64,000 nucleotides of DNA from Sipunculus nudus (lineage: Eukaryota > Annelida > Sipuncula > Golfingiida > Sipunculidae): NCBI GenBank assembly GCA_026874595.1, contig CM049310.1, forward strand, positions 9,052,001 to 9,116,000, written 5' to 3'. This document shows, piece by piece, positions 55,209 through 64,000 of this stretch. The notes under the pieces were generated by a model, which made no database searches, was not told the DNA's origin, and saw only the letters and a program-made list of their open reading frames with translations. Both the position numbers and the translations under genes were made by a program. Positions within the stretch are counted from its first letter, which is position 1. Every line of letters begins with the position of its first letter.

Positions 55209-56152
55209 CTACATCCCAGCAGGGCCTCCATCTTCTTCCATCTTCTTGGTCCTCTCGTCCTCTGTTGTATGTCCTCCACAGGCCTCCTTCAGCACTTTTC
55301 GGAGACACTCATTCTCCTTCTTCAAGTCGTTGTTCTCACGCTCTACCCTTTTTCTTGCTGACCGTTGTACCTCCACCTGGTTTATCCAACTTTTCGTTTC
55401 CGCCTCCTTCAGCACTTTCTTAATCTCCTTTTCTCTCTCCTGAAGAGAATCAATCTGCCGCCTGACGGTAGCCAGCTCAACGAGGAGACGCTGACGGTCC
55501 GTTACAGGAGCGGTGGTAGTGACAGCTGTGGCTCCGGTACCCCGAGATACCGGAGAATTTTATGCTCGCTGGCTACGTCCTCCTGAGGATCTGGGGCTGG
55601 CGGTGTGATGCTCTGTGACACATCACTCTCACTGTCTACTGAGGATGAGTCACTTGGCCCAAAGTCAAGATCCACCAGTAGGCCCGTGTGGGGATTCTTA
55701 GGGAACGCCAGATCCCCAGGATCACAATATTGTGGGTTGGCTTGTCTGATGCGACTCAGGTCAGCGGTCACAAGAGCCCGGCGGTGCTTGTTCCTGGCGT
55801 GTCGCCTAACCATGTCCCCACGGACATTTGTGTACGCACAATCCGGGCAGCAATATTGGACCACATGTTCGATATGGTACTGCCTCAAATGATGTACCAG
55901 TCCCTTCAGCAGCGTGTAAGTTGCTGGTCCCGGCGCTGTACAGCACCTCAACTCACACTTCCAGCGACCTTCGGGAGTCTTCCGCGTGGGTGCCTCATCC
56001 GCCCTCCTTTTCCGCGTGACCACACTGCGCATCCTGTCACTGGCAGTAGTGATGGGCTCTCCTCCCCTCGGTGTACCAGACTCCTCAGCCGTTGATGGTG
56101 GACTCCTCCTGGGTAGGGGCTGAGCCTTCTCTTCACCTCCACGGCACGCCAC
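55209..56152 (-). pseudogene. C2H2 zinc-finger plus coiled-coil accessory protein in env position, frameshifted
   Basis: Two frames appear to form one protein. Frame one (56152-55502) has a basic segment (TRKRRADEAPTRK), a degenerate finger (Cys66, Cys71, His88, His93) and a canonical C2H2 finger Cys102-x2-Cys105-x12-His118-x4-His123, then a Ser/Asp-rich acidic linker. Near 55550 the sensible frame shifts into a long charged coiled coil (RLLVELATVRRQIDSL...EREKEIKKVLKEAE...NDLKKENECL) ending at 55209. Fingers plus a leucine-zipper-like helix suggest a dimeric nucleic-acid-binding protein. Its role in the element is unknown. I do not recognise it from other Gypsy elements. A host gene inserted or captured here is the main alternative. 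Confidence 0.6.
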
Positions 56153-56385
56153 CGGTGTTTGCCCTATTCCACGCCCAAATGGCTGGAATCGGTCACAGCT
56201 TCCAGTAGGTCCATGAAGTTCCCCTCATCGTAGCTGATCTCCAAACCTTCGTTTGGCAACTCATCGAACAGGTCCAGAACAAACTCTTGCTGCTCGCCTC
56301 CGTCCATCTTCACCCGTCAGCGGCTCCTTATTTATGGGGTTTCGTCCGTCAACTGTATCCAAGTGCACTAGTGAACCCTTCATTA

Positions 56386-58091
56386 TTAAGAATCAATTAG
56401 CCACCTTGGAGGGCGCCGTTCACGACCACTGCGGCGAGGAGCTTCCCCTCCATGAGAGTCTGAAACGGTTTGACTGGTTTGCTCTTGTGGGATCCTCCCA
56501 TTATTAGTCTCTATCTGCGATGCCGGACATTGTGTGGTAGTCTGTGCAATATCTTCGCATTCGCTGTCAGCAACAACATTGATAGGCTGGGTTGCGGTGG
56601 CCTGCTCGTACTCCTGAGTTTCCTCCTGGACTACATCATCCCCTGGCAGGGCCTCTGATGCACGACAAGCCTCTGGCGACGTTTCATCCTCCTCCGCTGG
56701 GATTTCAAGCCAACAGTGCGGTTTTTCGTCGCCCTCATCAAAATGTGCTTGTTTTAGGTCATTAATGTGGACTATTCTCGACTTCGCCCGTTGAGTCTGT
56801 TGTATCTTGTATACCAAATCTCCCATTCTACTATCACCAGGTACGGGCCAGTCCATCCTAGTCCAAATTTCTCTTTGGCTGCTGGAGGATAGTACCTGTA
56901 CACCCAACTCCCCAGCTGGAAACCATGCTCTTCAGCACTACGGTCATAGTTGTATTTTTGTCTCATGGCTGCTTTTTGTAGGCTACTCCTTGCATATTCA
57001 AATGCATTCTGCATGGACTCTTTCAACCATTCCACATATTTTACGGGCCAGTTCGGCACTCTGTCACCATCCGGCGGGGTCCCGACCATAATGTCAATGG
57101 GCAGGTGTATGTCACGGCCTAGCATCATACTATTGGGAGTACATCGTGTACTTTCATGCATAGTACTTCTATACGCCAGCATGACGAACGGTAAATGCTC
57201 ATCCCAGTCTCTCCAGTTTTGTTTCGTAAAGGCGGAAAGCATTTGGGCCAAAGTTCTGTTGAAACGTTCGATCATCCCATCCGATTGTGGATGATACGGA
57301 GTCGTTCTGGTTTTCCGGATTCCAAGTAAGCGACATGTCTCCTGGAACAAGTGAGATTCGAAGTCTCTGCCTTGGTCTGTGTGTATAGCTCTTGGGACTC
57401 CAAGCCTACAAATCCAATCTTTCACTAGTACCTCTGCGACAGTCTCCGCTGTCTGGTCGGGTATAGCGTATGCCTCGGTCCATTTCGTAAAATAGTCGCC
57501 GATGACGAGCACGTAGCGATTTCCTTTCGCTGATGTAGGAACCGGCCCCAATACGTCCATGGCAATACGCTCTATGGGGTTACCAACAAGTTCCTGCTTC
57601 AGGGGCACCTTCTTTGGACCAGTTTTTAGTTTTCTCTTTTCACATATTTTGCACTTCCGGCACCATCTTTCCACATCTTTCCAGTGGCCAGGCCAATAGA
57701 AGCGTCGTCTCACATTTTGTAGCTTTTTTGTCACGCCTAGATGTCCAGCCATGCGGTGGTCATGCAGATGTTCAAGGATCTGCCGTCTAAGTCGCTTTGG
57801 TGCCACAAGCTGGTATTTTGCCTCTTCGTGGGATTCCGGACACCACAAGCGATACAAGAGCCCATCTTTGACCTCCAGAACGGACCACTGGCTCCACAGT
57901 GCTTTTCCATTTAATAACTTGGCTATGATGGAATCTTCAGCTTGCCATTCCTTAAACTGTTCTGGTACCCACGAATCTATCCAGTCGGATGAGTCATCCG
58001 ACTGATTTGAATATGCCGGGCTGTCCCCTCTTTCTTGACCAGACAGGTCTTCTTTTTTTTCACACATCTGCTCTGGCCGGCCTCTCCACAT
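56386..58091 (-). pseudogene. pol: GypsyE integrase
   Basis: The zinc domain has HLHDHRMAGHLG and CRKCKIC. The catalytic core is complete, with Asp (AMDVLGP), Asp (HTDQGRDFE) and Glu (GMIERFN). A GPY-type module follows (LGWTGPYLV), where an indel near 56850 moves the frame. The tail (56907-56386) has KSRIVHINDLKQ and ends with the basic RRSGRERRPPRWL. The N-terminus overlaps the end of the RNase H frame, marking another frame change near 58050. Confidence 0.87.
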
Positions 58092-59349
58092 TCTTCTGAA
58101 GTTAAAGTCTCAGCCGCACATCCGGCTCTCCCTTTACAATGAGTACATTCGATTCTCGACAGGCCATCAGCATTACCGTGCTGGCGCCCGGGGCGGTGTT
58201 GCACTTCGAAATCGTAAGTATCGATAACAGATATCCACCTGGCGATCATACCCTCTGGGTCTTTGAAGCGCAACAGCCATCGCAACGAAGCATGATCTGT
58301 TCGCAACAGGAAACGCCTTCCCCAGAGGTATGTGTGAAAATGTTTTACAAACTTAACGACCGCTAAGAGCTCACGTTTGGTCGTGCAGTAGCGCCGTTGC
58401 GCTTTCTTCAGTGAGCGACTGCCATAAGCAATAGGGCGCTCCATGCCATCTTGTATCTGAGAAAGAACTCCTGATATACCAACACCACTTGCATCAGTGT
58501 CAAGTATCAGCAGCCCCTCTTGTTGTGGGTATGTGAGTACCGGGGCACGAATCAGCCTCTCTTTCAGGGTTATGAAAGCTTCGTCGCAAGACTCGTCCCA
58601 TTTGAACTTGACATTCTTCCGAGTCAAGTTAGTCAGCGGTTCGGCGACTGTGGCATATTGTGGGATAAAGCGCCGGTAATAGGAGGTAAATCCCACAAAA
58701 CTTCGCACTTCAGTCTTACACTGGGGTACCTTCCAGTCCCTGACAGCAGCCACTTTATCTGGGTTGCAGTGTACCCCTTCCCTGGAGACAACATGCCCCA
58801 GAAAGGTAACACTTTTCTTGAAAAGGCCATATTTTTCTGGTTTTAGCTTCAGTCCCGCTTGCCTCAGCCGGTTAAAGACAAACTTCAGGTTTTGCACAGC
58901 TCCCGTGAAGGATGACCCAAATACATTATATCATCGAGGAAGACCAAACACCTCTCCCACTGTAGGCCTCTCAACACAAGTTCCATCAAACGAGAAAACG
59001 ACGCTGGAGCATTGCTCAGCCCGAATGGCATCACTTTCCACTGAAACAGTCCTTTTCTCGTGGCGAATGCTGTCTTTGGACGATCCTCAGGGGCCACTGT
59101 CACTTGCCAGTACCCACTTGCATGGTCTAGGGTACTGAACCAACTCGATCCCGATAGTGCGTCCATCGTATCGTCAATTCGTGGCAGCGGGTAAGCGTCT
59201 TTCCTAGTAACATTGTTAAGACGCCAGTAGTCGACTAAAAACCTTGTGGACCCATCTTTCTTCTTAACTAGAACCACGGGTGCAGCCCAGGGACTGTCAC
59301 TCGGTTCCGCTAAACCTTTTTCTAGTAGTTTGTCAACTTCCGCGTCCAA
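57977..59349 (-). pseudogene. pol: GypsyE reverse transcriptase and RNase H
   Basis: Frame 59349-58885 carries SPWAAPVVLVKKKDG, FLVDYWRLN, FSTLDHASGYW and the active site FLDD. A frame change near 58890 leads to 58897-57977, with LKLKPEKYGLFKKSVTFLGHVVS, then RNase H with LDTDASGVGISGVLSQ, a Glu in KRELLAVVKF and RTDHASLRWL. Catalytic residues remain. The break is an indel between the palm and thumb. Confidence 0.87.
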
Positions 59350-60067
59350 GATCTCTCTGCTTCTCCGGTAACCTGCGGGGGTGCTGCTTTATCGGTCGGT
59401 TATCTCCTGTGTCTATAGTGTGCTGTATCAGCTGTGTTTTGCCTAATCCGCCATCCAGCGTGGCAAACACATCTGCATACTCGAAAATCAACTTTCCAAC
59501 CTCTCTCCTCTGATCCTCGTCTAGCCCCCTTGACGCTTCTTCAAATAACTGCTGAAGGTGATCTGGTATATACCCATCGCGCTTGCCCCAGATAATCCTT
59601 ACAGTGGCCTGGTACCTGCCGTGTCACTAATTTTCTCAACGGGAGTCAGCATCCCCATTACAGTTCCTGCGTTTACACGCACTGGCTGGTCTCCCAGGTT
59701 AACCAGGCACACCGGTGCCTTCCTTGTCGCGACGTCAATAAGAAAACAAAATCCCAGTTTCATCAGCAAAATCCATGACTGGCTCCACAAGCCCGGCTGT
59801 AAAAGTTGCGCTCGGATGAAACTTGTCAATGAGATCTGGTACTTGCATTTCATGACGAGGAGGGATGTGCACAGGCTTCGCCAACCTCACTCGGCAGCAG
59901 TTGATTGGGCGCTCTGCCTCACATAGCAATTCCTCTCCTTCAACGGTAAGAACTCCTTAAGTCAAATCAATTTTACCCCGGCAACGTCTAAAGAAATCCA
60001 AACCAAGTATACCGTCGTCGCTTATTATAGCGACCTTCACGGGGAATTTCAGGCACGTCTCCCCAAG

Positions 60068-61968
60068 CTACAGCTCAAACTGTGCTTCGCCATCAACAGC
60101 AATAGGAGCCCCATCGGCTCCAAACAAGCTCTCATTAGCAGTTTCCAGATCAGGCCTCGGTGCTGCCAGTTTTTGGTATAACGCTCTGTTTATCATGGTG
60201 AAGTCTGAGCCTGAATAGATGAGAAACCTCCCAGGTGTCCCATTGATTTTAGCTTCGATCATCCACCCTCCATCTTGCTTATAGGTTACATTCTTTACAG
60301 CAGAATTCTTACTCGAGTTTGCCGCCGTCGTAGTCCCTTCTCTGTTTGCTTGGTGCCTGTTGTCAGGACAGTCCCGGCTGAAATGCCCTGGCTTCTGACA
60401 GGTATAGCACACTCTCTGGTCCCTGCGTCGACCGATCGGCTGATGGAGCTGGTTGTTTCCGAACCAAGATGGGACCCGGGATCCACCTTCTTGGTACGGG
60501 CGAAAATTATTCATCGTACGCCTCAAAGAGATAATTTCGTTGTGCATACTCTGCAGAAGATGATCTTTCTTCCCATCTTTACAGCATTTCTCCTCCAGCT
60601 GTTTGAGGAGGCCTTGCATTTGTTGTTTTAAAACATCAACTTCTTTGTCTGCCCTCCTTCCAGACGGGATATCCTGTCGGCCATCTTGCATAGACCTCTG
60701 TCGACCGAGTTTGGTCGCTACGTGATCCTCGCTTCTCTCGAAAGACTCATATTGGGTAGCCAAGCCAATCGCTTCATCCAGCGTGTCTGGCACCCTCAAG
60801 TCTACGTGCTTCCTCATCTCTTCCTCCGGTAACCCTCGTATAAACTAATCAATGGCTATACGCTCTTGAGCGTCCATCTCGAATTTCGGGTAAGCTTTCT
60901 GTGACAGCCGGAGAAGGTCAGAGCCGAACTCCATCAGGGTTTCATTGGGTTGTTTCTTCCTGGTCTGATGGTGAAATGAAAACTGTTCTCCTGGTTAGGG
61001 AGATCAAAACGTTTCCCAAGTAAACTGGTTAACGACGAGAAGTCCTGTCATTGTCCCTCTGGTAGCTGACTCAAAACCCTTTGAGCTCTCCCTCTCAGAC
61101 TCGCTGCTAGCTGTAGGCCCATCTCGGCCTCGTCCCATCCGTTCCATTTAGCAATCATTTCAAAGTGGGCGAGGTAATCTTGCCACTCAACCTTATCCCC
61201 ATCGAACTTATCGGCGTCTTTGGGTTGACGTGACGCTGGCCTAGGTGTACGTGTCCGCGGATCACGCCTCATTTCTAGGGCTCCAGGAGACCAAATCTGA
61301 TGCGGCTCAATTTCCGGGTTGAAGTCGATAGAATAGCCTCGTTGCAGGCACCTTCCGGGTTCTGGTGCTCCGCATCGGCCGAAGTGGTCCTGTTCACGTT
61401 CTCGGTAGTAGTTCGTATGGCGGTCTTTTTGCGTATGTCTACGCATTGATCGTCCCTGAGTGCCAGGCTCACTGTATGCACGCTGTTCAGCCCCATACAG
61501 TCGAGGCGTACTGACATCCGTCTCATTCTGCATGTATACCGACCTGATAGGATCCCCGACGGGGTCCTGAATTTGTTCGCTTGTTCCATTATTAACTCTC
61601 GACGGTAGCCCCGTACTCTGCATGATCCCTGCCTGCCATGGCATAGTACCAACGAAACATTCTGCATCCAGCCTAGTTGGACCATGTTGAATTAAACCGC
61701 TATCTCGGCAAGCGCCTGCTCCGACGCCAGGTGGCTCCATCCCCAACTCGCCTCTATGCCGGTTTTCCCCATAAGAGATTATAGCAGACCCACTGCGACT
61801 ACAAACGGCCTCATCTATTGTGTACATCGATTCGCCATCGAGTGTCAGACGAGCCACCCTGGGAGTGTCGAACGTGAGAATTCTGTTCTCTGTAACAGGT
61901 GATCCCCGGGGGCGCACCACCGTGTCAAGTCCGGGCCCGGAGCGTTTGATCTGGCGTGCTGCCTCCAT
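60068..61968 (-). pseudogene. gag: GypsyE Gag and protease, with catalytic Asp lost
   Basis: I place the start at ATG 61968 because sequence upstream belongs to the duplicated leader. The capsid-like block FDGDKVEWQDYLAHFEMIAKWN is near 61150. Stops and a frame change follow near 61048 and 60845 (TAG within IAIDxFIRGLPEEE). The second frame (to 60068) continues with a coiled-coil-like segment, a zinc knuckle CYTCQKPGHFSRDC and the protease region, in which the DTG motif reads YSG (FLIYSGSDF). Stop codons separate it from RT. The nucleocapsid and protease functions are lost in this copy. Confidence 0.8.
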
Positions 61969-61974
61969 ATTGGT

Positions 61975-62290
61975 CTCAGCAATGCGTGAACTGATGATCG
62001 CTGTCCAGCGAATCAGTTTTGCGCACGTTGAATTAAGATGCCTCTCCGGCGCTCCTCTTGTCCGCAATCACAGCTGCCAGCAATCAGCGTTTTTCTTGAC
62101 AAGTACACTTCGCTATTCAGCCCGAGTACTACGTCTAACGGTCTTGGTCTCAGCAAAGCGTAAACTGATGGTCGCTGCTCAGCGAATCAGTTTTGCGCTC
62201 GTTGAATTAAGACGCCTCTCTGGCACTCCTTTTGTCCGCAATCACAGCTGCCAGCAATCAGCGTTCCTTGTAGCCTCCCTCTCAGCAACA
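61975..62290. repeat. duplicated leader segment of GypsyE, about 175-bp period
   Basis: TCAGCAATGCGTGAACTGAT and TCAGCAAAGCGTAAACTGAT begin two copies about 175 bp apart. Both contain an AGCGAATCAGTTTTGCGC block, TTGAATTAAG and CACAGCTGCCAGCAATCAGC. Each has a CGCTxxxCAGCG mini-palindrome. Confidence 0.8.
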
Positions 62291-62649
62291 AAATAAGAAG
62301 TGTCGCCTGAGCGTCGCTACAGAGCATGTACAGACTGACACAGGCGGAAGACAGAGAGAAAAGCCAAATCTGAGAAATTATCCTCAACCTTAAACTATTG
62401 ACCCTTGTTTGCAAGTGCGCGTCGTTACAACCAGCATGCCTTAACTCCGTGTGTCCCGGTAACCAGCCCTGATATAAACAACAAACAGCAAAAGCACAAA
62501 AGTATCAGTGACAGTCGCTCGAAGCTATGCCACAAATAACCATACAAAAAAAATCAGTTGATCGTCGCCACTTAGTACGATCAGTAAACGAACAAAAATT
62601 AAAAAAAATAAATAAGTAAAATAAAAAAACAAGCAAGCCAAATACTGTC

Positions 62650-64000
62650 AGGGTTTAGCCACCGTTCAGCGCTGCCGACCCCAGAAGCAGCACAAATCAG
62701 CACACGGGCACTCGCTACCAATCGCACCTAACAAAGCGACAGTCCAACGCAACTGAAACAAGCAGGAACAGATCGAAAATTATAATCGCTACGCAGCGCT
62801 ACAACGTTCAACAATAGACACCACAAGCAAAAGCAGGCTTGAATGTCGTTAGTTAGTACAGACAAGCTCGCGAACACAGACAGAAAATAGAACTAGAATA
62901 GAAACGAAAAGTACGGTACCATTGAAAATTAAAGCCGCAATTCAGCGTTATGATTTCCAATAACTACAAACACTACAGATGAAAGCAACCTGGATGCCGC
63001 TAAATAGCACAGACAAGTCCGCAGAACAAACAGACAAATTAAACAAAAGGACAATACAATAAAAAATTATAGTCACTATACAGCGCTGCAATTTGCGAAA
63101 ACAAACACTACAACAACCGCAACTTGAATGCCGCTAAATAGCGCAGACAAGTTTGCCAAACAAACAGACAAACTGAACAAAAGGACAATACAATCCAAAT
63201 TTATAGTCGCTATACAGCGGTATAATTTGCGAAAACAAACAACACTACAACAAATGCAACTTGAATGCCGCTAAATAGCGTAGACAAGTTCACAAAACAA
63301 CAGACAAATGGAACAAAAAGGACAATACAACCGAAATTATAGTCGCTATACAGCGATATAATTTGCGAAAACAAATAAACAAGCACTACAACAAATGCAA
63401 CTTGAATGCTGCTAAATAGCGTAGACAAGTTCGCAAAACGACAGACAAATGGAACAAAAAGGACAATACAACCGAAAATTATAGTCGCTATACAGCGATA
63501 TAATTTGCGAAAACAAATAAACAAACACTACAACAAATGCAACTTGAATGCTGCTAAATAGCACAGACAAGTTCACAAAACAACGTAAACACGTACACCC
63601 TCAAACAAAAGTACAACACAATAGAAAATTATAGTCGCAATACAGCGTTACAATTTTCTGTCACACTCACATCACCCATACACAAATACACCACCTGAAT
63701 GTCGCTAAGCAGCGCAACAGTTTGACACAGCTGAAAGAAAAGTTGAATAAATAGACTAGAAATAAAATGAGAGGAATTATACTCGCTATGCAGCAGTACA
63801 ATTCTCTCTGAACAACAACTATGCACGGTGAAGCATAACAGTTAAAAATTTGTTGTATCACTCCTATGTCTATCTTATTGTATCCCCCAAACAATAGGAT
63901 ATATCAGCACAAAGATAGCAGCGGAAGCTCAACAATTAGTGAAAATCGCTGTACAGCGTTGTCACTGTGCGTTGGCTACAGCATCTCAACTTCAGCCAAC
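62650..64000. repeat. satellite-like array of mini-hairpins, period about 134-163 bp, runs off the window
   Basis: Nine or ten units, each with TATAGTCGCTATACAGCG or a variant (about 62660, 62784, 62933, 63071, 63205, 63341, 63483, 63633, 63781 and 63944). About 60 bp further on, many units have GAATGCCGCTAAATAGCGCA or a variant. Both motifs are CGCT-loop-AGCG hairpins. The best-preserved units are in the middle (63070-63560). The array sits upstream of GypsyE gag and may be its leader or LTR, or a host satellite. Short minus-strand frames across it are periodic artefacts. Confidence 0.8.

Larger units (their letters stand above)
54784..62067 (-). mobile_element. GypsyE: degenerate Ty3/Gypsy element with extra 3' gene
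   Basis: Minus strand, internal region only; the 3' LTR is to the left and the 5' LTR lies beyond the window. Order: gag, protease, RT, RNase H, integrase, then a zinc-finger/coiled-coil ORF where env would be. Multiple stops and frameshifts show that it is older than GypsyA and GypsyB. The leader to the right is at least 1.9 kb. Confidence 0.83.

Noticed and set aside
55111-55443. Plus-strand Ser/Leu-rich frame
   Set aside because: It is the antisense of the coiled-coil accessory ORF.
63210-63894. Minus-strand hydrophobic frames (IVLFVPFVC repeats) as a membrane protein
   Set aside because: They follow the period of the satellite array, and the internal repeats are the DNA repeat translated.
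1-64000. tRNA, rRNA or snRNA genes
   Set aside because: No cloverleaf or recognisable conserved RNA sequence was seen on reading; tRNA-like matches are only primer-binding sites.

Overview
This window is repeat-rich DNA from an animal, most likely a marine mollusc and probably a bivalve. That assignment is an inference. It rests on AT-rich non-coding DNA, interspersed repeats headed by CCGTCCGTCCG tracts, tandem repeats carrying GACCTTGACC and GGTGGCGCCACC, and a tyrosine-recombinase retroelement with an SGNH hydrolase gene. No bacterial-style operons, rRNA or tRNA genes or CRISPR arrays are present. Host coding sequence is almost absent: I see one plausible terminal exon (minus strand, about 3210-3443) and one very weak exon candidate near 1216-1364.

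Layout. 1-3585: mostly unique AT-rich DNA. 3586-7435 and 17778-~17925: one copy of an interspersed repeat family (here called R1), split first by a 5'-truncated LINE (3718-6754, 9-bp target-site duplication) and then by GypsyA (7436-17777, 4-bp duplication). 18272-22400: more R1 copies in the same direction. 22459-31207: a long terminal-inverted-repeat element with a symmetric 8-bp duplication, no transposase, and 15-bp GCGC-containing tandem repeats in each arm; GypsyB (26339-30593) sits inside it. 31208-36267: two families of tandemly built interspersed repeats plus small palindromes. 36268-43816: a Ngaro/PAT-type tyrosine-recombinase retroelement with split direct repeats. 44020-48227: GypsyC, 5' truncated. 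48656-53137: GypsyD, apparently lacking its 3' LTR. ~54060 to beyond 62067: GypsyE, old and broken, with a zinc-finger/coiled-coil accessory ORF in the env position and an array of mini-hairpins in its leader that runs off the window.

The most striking element is GypsyA: a 10.3-kb Ty3/Gypsy element with open gag, pol and env frames and two 437-bp LTRs that differ at one base. Its gag-pol junction carries the canonical -1 frameshift heptamer TTTAAAC two codons before the gag stop. Its Env has a signal peptide, a furin-type site followed by a hydrophobic fusion-peptide-like segment, and a C-terminal membrane anchor, which is the architecture of baculovirus F / errantivirus envelopes. It looks like a recent endogenous-retrovirus-like insertion.

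All six LTR or tyrosine-recombinase elements lie on the minus strand, nested among older debris. This fits either chance or an element-trapping locus such as a uni-strand piRNA cluster, which small-RNA data could test. Boundaries were found by reading repeats by eye. No alignment or database search was run.
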